Positions 45,705 through 54,932 of a stretch of 64,000 nucleotides of DNA are shown here, piece after piece. Under the pieces are notes generated by a model. The model did not search any database. It worked only from the letters and a program-made list of their open reading frames with translations, and was not told the DNA's origin. The position numbers and the translations under genes were made by a program. How positions within the stretch are numbered: the stretch's first letter is position 1; every line of letters starts with the position of its first letter. The stretch is from Mucilaginibacter sp. KACC 22773 (GTDB taxonomy: Bacteria > Bacteroidota > Bacteroidia > Sphingobacteriales > Sphingobacteriaceae), in the NCBI RefSeq assembly GCF_028736215.1, contig NZ_CP117883.1, positions 2,232,001-2,296,000 of the forward strand. Direction: 5' to 3'.

Positions 45705-47789
45705 ATGAAAAGTACCTTACTGTTTACGCATGACGACCGGCTAAAAAAACGCCCGGTTTCCTTTAAGGAGGTTGACGAACAGGCCCTGCACGCTATTGTA
45801 CAGGCAGCGGTCAACGTTGAGTTGTTTACCATCCCTTTGTACATGACCTCGTTGTACTCCCTGCAAGGTATGCATGAGATAAACAGCAAAGGCAATAACT
45901 TTTACCTGGGTCGCACCTGGCCGGGGATGGCAGCAACGGCCAAACCTGCAACGGCAAACGAAAAAGCATTTAATGCTGTTTTTAGTGTTTTTGTGGCCGA
46001 AATGCTGCACCTCCAAATTGTATCAAACCTGGCAAAAGTAATTGGTTATGAACCAAAGTTTACCTGCGAGCCCTTACAGGACGAGCAAACTTATGCCTGG
46101 AAATGTTATGGCGATGATAAAACAGTGCTGCCGCACATCCTCGACTTTAAAGATTGCATTGCACCATTCGACAAGGTAAAAGTTAAAACAGGGGCAATGA
46201 ATAAAGAACAGGTACGCTTGTTTTTGGCTATTGAGCAAACCGAAACTGATGCCGAAAAGGTGCTCGACCCTGATAAAATTGCTAAATACAGTGAGAAAGC
46301 TCCTTTCGATAACTGGAAGCCCGGTACCGATTTGCCTTTGTTTGGATCGATAGGAAACATGTACCTGCAATTGTGGAATTACCTGTCTATAACTTATACC
46401 GATGGCGTAACGCTTTGGGATATTGTTTTTGAAAAGGGAAAAGCGGGTAGTGATGTAGCCCTACAAAAGGAAATTTTTAATCCCGAAAGGCTTAACCCTA
46501 AATTAGCACCAGATCCGAAGGATCCGGGTGATGATGAATACCCGGGCATTGCCACCAGTATCCAGAATACCGAATCGGAAGCTGCCTTGCTGGATGCCAT
46601 GAACATGATAAATGGCATTACCGACCAGGGCGAAGGTGGGGGCGTAATTAAACAAATCCTGGACAGGATGAATAAAAGTAAGGGTGTCCATGAGTATGTT
46701 AACCCGAACGTCGTACAAGACCAGTTTAGGCCAAGCTGCCCGGTTTTGAAAAATAAATATCCTTCATTTACAGCTACCGGAGCCGATGCGCCATCGGCCA
46801 AAGCGGATGCCCGCGATACATTTGGCAAAATGGATCATTTTGAAACTTTTGCTTTTGTTATGAATTTGCTGATGGAGGGACAGATTGAAACCTGGGACCA
46901 ATGGCATGCAAAAGGTAATTCATGGTCGGCCGAATCATTACAAACCGCAGCTTATGATCCTACACATAATCCGCAGCTACCGCCCTCGGGCGATATTGCC
47001 GGTGCTTTAAACAGGTTAAAGCTTAATGATACTGCCAATGCTAAAAACTTTGAGCTGTTTAGCCGTGCCTCTACAGGCGCTATAGCAGGTGTAACCAAAG
47101 TACTTAACGATTATTTTAAAAACCCCAAAACGCAATTCCCGTACCCGTCAATGGGAGGCTCGGGCGATAGGATGTCTATCTGCTGGGCTATTTTTGGCAA
47201 AGCGCCTGATATTAGCCTTGGGGTAACATCGCCAGACGATAAGCCTATAGACCGTACCCAACGCCTTTACCATGCCTGCCAGGGAATGAGCCTGGATGAT
47301 GTGTTGAAAGATAACCCGGAAACCTGTGCAACAACAGCCATTTACCATACCTGCAAAGGATCGAACGATTGTAAAACCGAAGGTGGTTGCGGCTTTGTTC
47401 AAAAAACCACTGGCGGTGGGCTGTGCGGTGGCAAGGCTACAGCGTTTTATAAAACACAACCCGGATGGCCGGCAGCAAATGCTTTGCCTTTTAGTCCGCC
47501 GGCAGATAATGCCTGTAAAGCTTTGGGGGGCTGTGCTGTACCTATTTCGGCATCACAAATGTACCCTGCTGTAAAAGATGGGGAGGAGTACCGGATGCAA
47601 CTGTATGATTTTGGAGACAAGCCCGGTTTTAAACCAAAATCATTCGGCATTCTTGATTACGAAAAGGGCGAGCTGGTTTATGATGTGGCCTGGAAAGCTT
47701 ACAAAGCGGTGTTGGAGAAAAGGGGATTGCCCGTACCCGAAAAGCCAAAACCAAGTGATTTGCGTTTGGCCTTCCCGCCGTCAACCTAA
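45705..47789 (+). CDS. Ferritin-like protein with eight-Cys C-terminal segment, candidate MNIO substrate
   Basis: A 694-residue protein with no signal peptide. Residues about 25-330 resemble the ferritin-like domain of VioB/RebD-type proteins. Carboxylate/His motifs VELFTIPLYMTSLY and AEMLHLQI are visible in the first two helices, and HFETFAFVMNLLMEGQIE later. The C-terminal part carries eight Cys at 525, 541, 550, 556, 562, 574, 604 and 610. They lie in motifs HACQG, HTCKGSNDCKTEGGCGF and NACKALGGCAVP. CKGxxxCKxxGGC spacing is like that of Cys-rich peptides modified by DUF692/MNIO enzymes. The next two genes are exactly such an enzyme and its partner, so this protein is probably the substrate, though it could also be a separate metalloenzyme. 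The function is inferred. Confidence 0.85.
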   Translation: MKSTLLFTHDDRLKKRPVSFKEVDEQALHAIVQAAVNVELFTIPLYMTSLYSLQGMHEINSKGNNFYLGRTWPGMAATAKPATANEKAFNAVFSVFVAEMLHLQIVSNLAKVIGYEPKFTCEPLQDEQTYAWKCYGDDKTVLPHILDFKDCIAPFDKVKVKTGAMNKEQVRLFLAIEQTETDAEKVLDPDKIAKYSEKAPFDNWKPGTDLPLFGSIGNMYLQLWNYLSITYTDGVTLWDIVFEKGKAGSDVALQKEIFNPERLNPKLAPDPKDPGDDEYPGIATSIQNTESEAALLDAMNMINGITDQGEGGGVIKQILDRMNKSKGVHEYVNPNVVQDQFRPSCPVLKNKYPSFTATGADAPSAKADARDTFGKMDHFETFAFVMNLLMEGQIETWDQWHAKGNSWSAESLQTAAYDPTHNPQLPPSGDIAGALNRLKLNDTANAKNFELFSRASTGAIAGVTKVLNDYFKNPKTQFPYPSMGGSGDRMSICWAIFGKAPDISLGVTSPDDKPIDRTQRLYHACQGMSLDDVLKDNPETCATTAIYHTCKGSNDCKTEGGCGFVQKTTGGGLCGGKATAFYKTQPGWPAANALPFSPPADNACKALGGCAVPISASQMYPAVKDGEEYRMQLYDFGDKPGFKPKSFGILDYEKGELVYDVAWKAYKAVLEKRGLPVPEKPKPSDLRLAFPPST

Positions 47790-47803
47790 AGAAAATTATT
47801 TTT

Positions 47804-48724
47804 ATGAATAATAATAATTTACCACGCCTGGGCCTGCCAAATTTGGGCCTTGGCGTGGGTTTACGAAACAAGCATTTTAATTACCTGCTGCACAACCCGG
47901 CGCAGGTAGACTGGTTCGAGATCATCAGCGAAAACTTTATGGATGATTTTGGCTTTGCCCGCCACGTGCTGATGCATGTGCGCAAACAGGTACCTGTGGT
48001 AATGCATGGGGTATCATTATCTGTTGGCAGTACCGATCTTATCAACTATAAATACCTGGAAAAGTTAAAAGCATTAGCTGAAGCTATCGAGCCGGAGTGG
48101 ATATCAGATCATTTATGCTGGACGGGTGTTGCCTATACCAATACCCACGATTTACTGCCAATGCCCATGACCCAGGAAAGCCTTACCCACGTTTGCGAAC
48201 GCGTAATGCGTATACAGGATTATTTAAAACGGCCACTGATATTGGAAAACCCGTCAACTTATCTGCAGTTTAAAGCGTCGACAATTTCTGAATGGGGTTT
48301 TTTATCGTCATTGGCTGCTACAACAGGGTGTGGGTTGTTGCTTGATGTAAACAACGTATTTGTATCGGCAACAAATCATGGTTTTGATGCACCAAATTAT
48401 ATCAACAACCTGCCACATGAACATATTGTGCAAATGCACATTGCCGGGCCTACCGATTGCGGCGATTTGCTGATAGATACCCATGACCAACCTGTACCAT
48501 CTGAAGTTTGGAAATTGTATGCCCAGGCCCAGCAATCAACGGGTGGTGTAAGCACACTGCTGGAATGGGATGCAAAAATACCCGATTATCCTGATTTGCT
48601 TATTGAACTTTACAAGGCCCGTGAAGCTTTAAAAGGAAATATCCCCGTTCAGGGTGTTAATAAATCTGAACATCAGCCTGTATCAAACCCGGTTGAATTT
48701 CAATTGCTGGCAGCAAATGGCTAA
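47804..48724 (+). CDS. DUF692/MNIO family oxidase (MbnB/TglH/BufB-like)
   Basis: A 306-residue TIM-barrel enzyme of the multinuclear non-heme iron oxidase family, which modifies Cys residues in ribosomal peptides. The metal-ligand positions are all visible: E43 (ISEN), H68 (VMHGVSLS), D102-H103 (SDHLCW), H115 (NTHDLLP), E148 (LENPS), D181 (DVNN), H212 (MHIAGP), H227 (DTHD) and E254 (LEWD). The length is typical. It starts 14 nt after the Cys-rich ferritin-like gene and overlaps the DUF2063 gene by 8 nt. It would convert Cys in that protein to a heterocycle or other thiol-derived group; the product cannot be read from sequence. Confidence 0.93.
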   Translation: MNNNNLPRLGLPNLGLGVGLRNKHFNYLLHNPAQVDWFEIISENFMDDFGFARHVLMHVRKQVPVVMHGVSLSVGSTDLINYKYLEKLKALAEAIEPEWISDHLCWTGVAYTNTHDLLPMPMTQESLTHVCERVMRIQDYLKRPLILENPSTYLQFKASTISEWGFLSSLAATTGCGLLLDVNNVFVSATNHGFDAPNYINNLPHEHIVQMHIAGPTDCGDLLIDTHDQPVPSEVWKLYAQAQQSTGGVSTLLEWDAKIPDYPDLLIELYKAREALKGNIPVQGVNKSEHQPVSNPVEFQLLAANG

Positions 48725-49577
48725 AGATCAAAAATTAGCATTATTGCAAAACTGGCTCAAAACCGTAGTGATGACGCCGGGCCACTTGCCTCAAAAACTG
48801 GGGCAGGCATGGCGTCTGCATGGGCTTGATGAAGCCGATGTAGTTGTTGCCGATGAGGGTACAGCATCGGTTTATACCCGCCTGAATGTTTATAGCTCGG
48901 GATATTTACTGCGTTTGCTGGAATGCATGTATGCCGATTATGCCGTTAGCCGGAAATTTATGGGCGATGAAGTGTTTGATAGCTTTGCTAAAGCTTACCT
49001 GTTATATCATCCATCCGCCTCGTTTACTTTGTATGACCTGGGTGCCGCATTTCCAGGATTTTTGGCTAAAACAAAGCCTCCCGTTATTTCGGGCGAAGAA
49101 TCGGCTATAAATGATTTTATGAACCTGCCTGTAGCCTTTGCCAAACTGGAACGTGCCCGGCAGGAAGCCGTACGTGCGCCGGGAACTGAGGGCACTGCCG
49201 AACGTGACCAGGAGATCAGTATCCAGGATGTCCTTTTTAACACGGCTAAAATAATTACCCCCGATTGCCTGCGATTGCTGGAACTGGATTTTCCCATGAT
49301 CCCGTTTTTTACCGCGGTTTACCGGGATGAGGATTATGAACTGCCGTCGCCCCAAAAAACATTCATCGCAGTAAGCCGCAAGAATTTCAGGGTCACGATG
49401 ACCGATGTTACCGAAGTGCAATATACCTTGCTTTCGTTATGCCAGGCAGGGGATAACCTATACGATGCCATAACCGCGACAGCATCATTTAATAAAATAC
49501 CCCCGTCCGAATTATTGGCAGATGTGTTTCTTTGGATGCCCATATTTCATAAAAATGGCTTGCTTGACTGGGCCTGA
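48717..49577 (+). CDS. DUF2063 (BufC/TglI-like) partner of the MNIO enzyme
   Basis: A 286-residue protein. The start at 48717 overlaps the MNIO stop (ATGGCTAA) and gives a natural N-terminus, MAKDQKLALLQ; an upstream in-frame ATG at 48654 lies within the MNIO gene. The N-terminal DUF2063 domain shows SVYTRLNVYSSGYLLRLLECMYADY and AYLLYHPSASFTLYDLGAAFPGFL. Family members recognise the leader or core of the substrate and bring it to the MNIO enzyme. The C-terminal half (about 180-286) is a winged-helix-like domain. Strong translational coupling supports a two-protein complex. Confidence 0.9.
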   Translation: MAKDQKLALLQNWLKTVVMTPGHLPQKLGQAWRLHGLDEADVVVADEGTASVYTRLNVYSSGYLLRLLECMYADYAVSRKFMGDEVFDSFAKAYLLYHPSASFTLYDLGAAFPGFLAKTKPPVISGEESAINDFMNLPVAFAKLERARQEAVRAPGTEGTAERDQEISIQDVLFNTAKIITPDCLRLLELDFPMIPFFTAVYRDEDYELPSPQKTFIAVSRKNFRVTMTDVTEVQYTLLSLCQAGDNLYDAITATASFNKIPPSELLADVFLWMPIFHKNGLLDWA

Positions 49578-49695
49578 TGAGGGCCTTAAACCCAGATGAA
49601 CCGTGTTATTATGGTGTAGCAATTGGTTAAGTGATAGGGAAGACCCATGGCAAGCGCATCAAATTGGGTTAACATAACTTAACATATTTCAAATA

Positions 49696-49713
49696 AAATA
49701 TTTATAAATATTT
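49696..49713. promoter_or_regulatory. 18-bp perfect AT palindrome
   Basis: AAATATTTATAAATATTT reads identically on both strands. It lies about 170 nt before the GH92 start. It could be a regulator site, or chance in an AT-rich stretch. Confidence 0.3.
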
Positions 49714-49842
49714 GATAATCAATATTTTGTATTTTAACATGGTTAACACTAAACTGAGTACGCAATTTAGGCGCATCCAAATATTTGTGCCTGTTGTTGG
49801 CCAATATACTTATAAAAAAAAATATGTAGATACATTTAAATT

Positions 49843-49850
49843 TAGTTTTG
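49843..49850 (+). promoter_or_regulatory. Bacteroidota -7 box for the GH92 gene
   Basis: TAGTTTTG matches the TAnnTTTG consensus of the phylum and lies 34 nt upstream of the ATG. The -33 element is not clear. Confidence 0.45.
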
Positions 49851-49884
49851 TGCGGTATATTAGCCGTATCAACCCTATTGATTA

Positions 49885-52182
49885 ATGAAAAAACTTTTAA
49901 GTATTGGCTTCGTTTGTTTGTGTCCCATTGTGTTTGCCCAAAAAAAATCGTCCCCGGGCAATTTGGTACAGTATGTTAACCCTTTTATAGGTACCGGCGC
50001 TGTTGACAAAAACAGTTTATCGGGCAGTAATTTTCCCGGTTCAACAGTTCCGTTTGGCTTTGTGCAGCTAAGCCCAGATACCCGCGAAGCACCGGACGAT
50101 CCGGCATCCGGTTATGATTATAATGATAAAACCATCATCGGCTTTAGCCACACGCACCTGAGCGGTACCGGCGTTGCCGATTTGTTTGATGTGCTGATGA
50201 TGCCAACCACTGGCGCAATTAACCTGGTGCCAGGCAGCGCTGGGAAGCCCGGAAGCGGCTATAGCTCTGCCTTCTCGCATAAAGAAGAAACAGCCCGGCC
50301 CGGTTACTACCAGGTAATGCTGAAGGACTATAACATCAACGCCGAACTTACCTCAACATCGCACGTTGGCTTGCACCGCTATACTTTTCCTAAAAGTGAT
50401 GAATCGCATGTGATTATTGATATGGACCACTCGCTTGACAAAAAGCGGGGCTACTGGTCATGTAAAATTGTGAGTGCGCAAATACGCGTAATAGACGACC
50501 ACACCATTGAAGGTTACCGTATTTTAAGCGGCTGGGCCAAATTGCGGAAAATTTATTTCCATGCCGAATTTTCAAAACCATTTACCAGTAGTGTACTGGC
50601 CAGCGGTAGCCACCGCTATCCGGATCTGTCAATCATCAACGGCACAAACCTGAAGGCTGCTTTAAACTTTAGCACTAAGGATAAAGAGCAAGTTTTGGTA
50701 AAAGTAGGCCTGTCGCCCGTAAGTACCGAGAATGCCCGTATGAATATAAAAGCCGAGTTGCCGGGCTGGGATTTTGATAATACCAGCACGCAAAGCAGCC
50801 TGCAATGGGAACATGAACTGGGCAAAATTAAAGTAGAAGGCACGCTGGAGCAAAAGCAGATTTTTTATACGGGCATGTATCACGCTTTTACCCAGCCCAA
50901 TAATATGGCCGATGTAAATGGCGATTACCAGGCTACAGATTTAACCATTGCCAATGCGCCGGATAAAACGCATTATTCAACCTTCTCGTTGTGGGATACT
51001 TACAGGGCGGCGCACCCTTTGTATACGCTCATTCAACCGGAAAAAACTGCCGGCTTTATCAACAGCATGATGCGCCAGTATGATACTTATGGCTACTTGC
51101 CTATATGGCAATTATGGGGCGATGAAAATTATTGTATGATAGGCAATCACGCCATCCCGGTTATTGTCGATGCGGCTTTGAAAGATATTAAAGGTTTTAA
51201 CCAGGAGAAGGCTTACGAAGCGGTTAAAGGTTCATCCATAACAGATCATCCCGGCTCGCCTTTTACTACCTGGGAAAAATACCAGTATATTCCTGAAGAT
51301 ATCGAATCGCAGTCGGTTTCGGTAACGCTGGAGATGGCTTATGATGACTGGTGCGTGGCACAATTAGCCAAAAAGCTGGACAAAACCGAAGATTATGACC
51401 GCTTCATGAAACGATCTGAATACTACCGGAACTTGTACAATACCAAAACAGGCTTTTTTCAGGCCAAAAAGAAAGATGGCAACTGGCAGGAACCATTTGA
51501 TGCGCTGGCCTATGGCGGCAATGGCGGCAGCCCGTATACCGAGGGTAATGCATGGCAGTACTTTTGGTACGTGCCGCAAAACGTATCCGGCTTAATTGAT
51601 TTAGTAGGAGGGAATGCCGCTTTCAACCAAAAGCTCGACCTGTTCTTTTCTACAAAAGATAAACCCGGCGAGGTAAACGGCAATGCGTCCGGTTTCATTG
51701 GCCAGTATGCGCATGGCAACGAGCCAAGCCACCACGTTGCTTACCTGTATGACTATGCCGGCCAGCCCTGGAAAACACAAATGTATGTAGCCAAAGTGCT
51801 GAATGAATTGTATAATAACTCCTCATCAGGCTATTCGGGTAACGAAGATTGTGGGCAAATGTCGTCATGGTATATATTTAGCGCCATGGGTTTTTACCCG
51901 GTTAACCCGGCCAACGGGGTTTATGCGATCGGTTCGCCAATATTAAAAAACGCAGAGATCAACATGGGTGATGGTATGGTATTCGCAGTTAATGTAAAAA
52001 ACGCGGGCAGGCAAAATGCCTACATCCAATCGGTAAAATTAAACGGTAAAAGCTACACCAAAACTTATATCACCCAAAGTGATATCACCGGCGGCGGTAA
52101 ACTGGAATTTGTAATGGGGCCGAAACCCAACCAAAATTGGGGCATTAAACCTACCGATGCGCCCCTGGCGTGGGGGTATTAA
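49885..52182 (+). CDS. GH92 exo-alpha-mannosidase
   Basis: A 765-residue exported enzyme with a signal peptide ending IVFAQ. GH92 enzymes are calcium-dependent and cleave alpha-linked mannose, as in N-glycans. Family motifs are clear: YVNPFIGTG at the start, FSHTHLSGTG, LWDTYRAAHPLY, GDENYCMIGNHA, GNEPSHHVAYLY and GNEDCGQMSSWYIFSAMGFYP. The length is typical. It stands alone, not in a pectin operon, and probably scavenges glycoprotein mannose. Confidence 0.95.
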   Translation: MKKLLSIGFVCLCPIVFAQKKSSPGNLVQYVNPFIGTGAVDKNSLSGSNFPGSTVPFGFVQLSPDTREAPDDPASGYDYNDKTIIGFSHTHLSGTGVADLFDVLMMPTTGAINLVPGSAGKPGSGYSSAFSHKEETARPGYYQVMLKDYNINAELTSTSHVGLHRYTFPKSDESHVIIDMDHSLDKKRGYWSCKIVSAQIRVIDDHTIEGYRILSGWAKLRKIYFHAEFSKPFTSSVLASGSHRYPDLSIINGTNLKAALNFSTKDKEQVLVKVGLSPVSTENARMNIKAELPGWDFDNTSTQSSLQWEHELGKIKVEGTLEQKQIFYTGMYHAFTQPNNMADVNGDYQATDLTIANAPDKTHYSTFSLWDTYRAAHPLYTLIQPEKTAGFINSMMRQYDTYGYLPIWQLWGDENYCMIGNHAIPVIVDAALKDIKGFNQEKAYEAVKGSSITDHPGSPFTTWEKYQYIPEDIESQSVSVTLEMAYDDWCVAQLAKKLDKTEDYDRFMKRSEYYRNLYNTKTGFFQAKKKDGNWQEPFDALAYGGNGGSPYTEGNAWQYFWYVPQNVSGLIDLVGGNAAFNQKLDLFFSTKDKPGEVNGNASGFIGQYAHGNEPSHHVAYLYDYAGQPWKTQMYVAKVLNELYNNSSSGYSGNEDCGQMSSWYIFSAMGFYPVNPANGVYAIGSPILKNAEINMGDGMVFAVNVKNAGRQNAYIQSVKLNGKSYTKTYITQSDITGGGKLEFVMGPKPNQNWGIKPTDAPLAWGY

Positions 52183-52362
52183 ATTCAAAATTCAAAAGTA
52201 AAAATTCAAAAAAAGAACTTTTAAGGTTTTAAAGACTTTAAGTTGAGTTTAGCACTGTATTGTACATTGAGCATGTAGCCGACTGTGCCGATAAGTGCAG
52301 TGGCGGTGAGCAGCAGTGACCTGGTCTGATATAAAACTGCTTTACCAATAAATATTTGTTCA

Positions 52363-52396
52363 AAAGCAGCCTTTGCAACAATACAAAGGCTGCTTT
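52363..52396 (-). terminator. Strong hairpin downstream of the 174-residue gene
   Basis: The arms AAAGCAGCCTTTG (52363-52375) and CAAAGGCTGCTTT (52384-52396) form a perfect 13-bp stem with an 8-nt loop. It lies 14 nt past the stop of the minus-strand gene at 52411 and may serve the convergent GH92 gene too. Confidence 0.75.
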
Positions 52397-52410
52397 ATGG
52401 TACTTGCAAA

Positions 52411-52935
52411 TCAATCAAAATCATGATCAACCGGTGATAAGATAATGCCGTGGTGCGCGTTTACCACGCCGTTTGCGTAGCCATTATTATCAACAAACAT
52501 TTTTTCGTTTTCAATAAAGAAATGCACTTCGCCTACGTTAAAATTACCTTTTATGGTAACTACACGGTCGGGATGCTGGGCATTAATCTCATTCAGAATG
52601 TGGCTTGACAGCCCATGAAATTCGTGCTTATCCATTTGGTAAACATCAAGCACCGGCTCCTCGTGGCCCGTTTGGTAAACTTTAATGCGGTAATTGCTTA
52701 AATCCACGCGGATGTCGGCTCTGTCGGCAACGGCATTATCGGTAATATTTAATGCCTTGCCATCGGTAGTGGCAATGTGTGCATCAATGCGGAGCGGCTG
52801 ATTTATATTGCCTTTTTGCTCATTGTAATAAGTTAGTATCCGCAAAAACTCTGTGCTGTTGTTACCATCATTTACGGTAAGCGTACGTTGTTCGCTTAAA
52901 AAGATGGTGGTGCCAAAAATAAATGCATGTTTCAT
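52411..52935 (-). CDS. Hypothetical protein, 174 residues
   Basis: I do not recognise this family. The N-terminus MKHAFIFGTTIFLSEQRTLTV lacks a proper signal peptide. The protein is rich in beta-strand sequence and His residues, with an HEFHGLSSHILNE segment near the middle and HHGIILSPVDHDFD at the end. It stands alone on the minus strand with a strong terminator behind it, and this supports it as a real gene. Confidence 0.65.
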   Translation of the reverse strand: MKHAFIFGTTIFLSEQRTLTVNDGNNSTEFLRILTYYNEQKGNINQPLRIDAHIATTDGKALNITDNAVADRADIRVDLSNYRIKVYQTGHEEPVLDVYQMDKHEFHGLSSHILNEINAQHPDRVVTIKGNFNVGEVHFFIENEKMFVDNNGYANGVVNAHHGIILSPVDHDFD

Positions 52936-53024
52936 AATTCTATGTGTTGGTTTATTTAATCAACAAGCTATAAAAACGCAAAAAGTTTTAATGAAAAACA
53001 CATTGTTACACAATGCGATAAAGC

Positions 53025-53056
53025 AAAAAAGCTCCCGGCCCAAACCGGAAGCTTTT
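53025..53056 (-). terminator. Terminator of the M28 peptidase gene
   Basis: The arms AAAAGCTCCCGG (53027-53038) and CCGGAAGCTTTT (53045-53056) pair with one wobble. On the minus strand the hairpin is followed by a run of T. It lies 75 nt beyond the peptidase stop. Confidence 0.75.
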
Positions 53057-53130
53057 AATATAATGTGTTGATAAATGTACAATGTTAAAACCCTTGCCGT
53101 TGCCCGGTATATGGTGCTTGTTTTAACCAA

Positions 53131-54693
53131 TTACTTATCCAATCCGCCCCTTCGCGTGGCTTTGGTTTGTGCCGGCCATTTGATGCCTTCGGTTTTGGTA
53201 TTGGTTGTTTTTACCGGGTCTTCGCTGGCCATGTAAGCCATTATAGCGGCCAGCATGGCGTTATTCTTCAGGTCATCAAATACTACCTTGTCGTAGGTGT
53301 CCCGGTTGGTATGCCAGGTATATGACCCGTACGACCAGTTGAGCGAGCTTAACGAAAAACCTGGAGCGCCTACTGCTACAAACGAAGCAAAATCAGAACC
53401 GCCACCGCCGGGCTGCCCGGGGAAGTTGGTTTTTATCCTGTTTTTTATCGTATCTGGTACGGCCGCAAGCCACCTGGTTAAATAATCTTTTGATTCAACA
53501 AAACCTTGGCCGCCGATATTAACCACACGACCTGTGCCGTTATCCTGGTTAAACAAGGCCTGCAGGTTTTTAACTATTTCGGGATGGTCTTCTACAAATG
53601 CGCGCGAACCATTCAACCCTTCTTCCTCGCTGCCCCAATGGCCCACTAAAATGGTGCGTTTTGGATGGGGGTAATATTTTTTGAGCAGGCGCATAGCCTC
53701 CATCATCGTAAGCGTACCAGTACCGTTGTCGGTAGCGCCTGTGCCGCCGTCCCATGAATCAAAATGCGCGCTTAGCATTACATATTCGTCAGGTTTTTCT
53801 GTACCCTTAATTTCGGCAATGGTGTTAAATGTAGGTACTACGCCCAGTTCTTTTGATTCGCAGTGGATGCTGATTTTAGGGCTGGTGCCCGATTCGGTAA
53901 GGCGGTAAAGCATTCCGTAATCTTCTAACGCGATATCAACCGTGGGGACTATTTTGGTATACGCGCCAAAAATTTTATCAACCCCAAAACCTGCCGACCA
54001 ATTATTGGTGATAATACCTGCCGCGCCGGCATTTTCAAGTGCAACCGGCAGTGTTTTGTTGGTAAAACCGGTTTTGCTGATGCGCTTTCTCCAGGCGTCG
54101 GTTTGGGCGGTACGGGCGGCTTTCATCCTGTCGAATGAATCTTTGGTGGCAAATTCCGTCCAGTTATAATCGGGTCGGCCGGTTGGCTGGCACATGGATA
54201 TCAGCACAAATTTACCCTTTACGTTGGGCAGCCACTGCTGAAAAGCGACTGAATCGGCCAGGTCGGGCAGGATGATGAGTTCGGCAGTTACCGTTTTTTT
54301 GCCCATGCCGGGGCTCCAGGCCAGTTGGGTGCCTTCTAATGATTTTACCCGCGGAGATACCATATCTATATGCGAAACACCGCGCTCCCAGCCGCGCCAC
54401 TCGCCCCATTTTTCGTTATGGGCCTGTATGTCCCAGCTTTTGTATTTGGCTACGGCCCAATCATTGGCCTGTTTCATTTGCGGCGTACCAACCAGGCGCG
54501 GGCCTATGCCGTCAAAAAGCTGGTGGGCCAGGTTTTCCAATTGCGAGTTGCCGGTTTCTTCGGTCACGATGTTGTTGATAACAGGATTGGCAGATTGCGC
54601 GCTGGCAGCACCACTATAAAGTAAAGCGACCACTGCAAATGGCCTTGCCTTATGCCAAATATGAAGGCCGAAATTCAGGTTAATGTGTTTCAT
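53131..54693 (-). CDS. M28 family zinc aminopeptidase/carboxypeptidase
   Basis: A 520-residue exported peptidase with a signal peptide ending AASAQ. An N-terminal part contains a PA-like insert (about 130-290, ALENAGAAGIITNN). The catalytic zinc domain shows the metal ligands of M28: H in LSAHFDSWDGG, D in ATDNGTG, the EE pair in WGSEEEGLNGS, and a late His in YTWHTNRD. The bulk and order match secreted Bacteroidota M28 enzymes that cleave peptides in the periplasm. It stands alone with its own terminator. Confidence 0.93.
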   Translation of the reverse strand: MKHINLNFGLHIWHKARPFAVVALLYSGAASAQSANPVINNIVTEETGNSQLENLAHQLFDGIGPRLVGTPQMKQANDWAVAKYKSWDIQAHNEKWGEWRGWERGVSHIDMVSPRVKSLEGTQLAWSPGMGKKTVTAELIILPDLADSVAFQQWLPNVKGKFVLISMCQPTGRPDYNWTEFATKDSFDRMKAARTAQTDAWRKRISKTGFTNKTLPVALENAGAAGIITNNWSAGFGVDKIFGAYTKIVPTVDIALEDYGMLYRLTESGTSPKISIHCESKELGVVPTFNTIAEIKGTEKPDEYVMLSAHFDSWDGGTGATDNGTGTLTMMEAMRLLKKYYPHPKRTILVGHWGSEEEGLNGSRAFVEDHPEIVKNLQALFNQDNGTGRVVNIGGQGFVESKDYLTRWLAAVPDTIKNRIKTNFPGQPGGGGSDFASFVAVGAPGFSLSSLNWSYGSYTWHTNRDTYDKVVFDDLKNNAMLAAIMAYMASEDPVKTTNTKTEGIKWPAQTKATRRGGLDK

Positions 54694-54932
54694 GAACCTA
54701 ATTTAGGTAAAAGGAGGGAGGCATTGGCAGAAACTGCCTGTAGGTAGAATAATTGTTACAATTATTCCTACTCACCTTGAGTTGGCTGGATTTATGTGGA
54801 TACCCTAAAAAGGAGAATTTTTGAATACACGCCGAATGAGAAACTGGTTGAGTGGAAACATTAGCCGGGCAAATGAAAGTCAACGTTCCGCGCCTTTGTA
54901 TTATCCTGTGTATTTAACCTCAATATTGATCA

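Larger units (their letters stand above)
49578..49884. other. Gene-free AT-rich region upstream of the GH92 gene
   Basis: A 307-nt region. It holds an 18-bp perfect AT palindrome at 49696-49713 and a TAnnTTTG box (TAGTTTTG, 49843-49850) 34 nt before the GH92 ATG. No matching -33 element is evident. No terminator for the DUF2063 gene was recognised. Confidence 0.55.
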
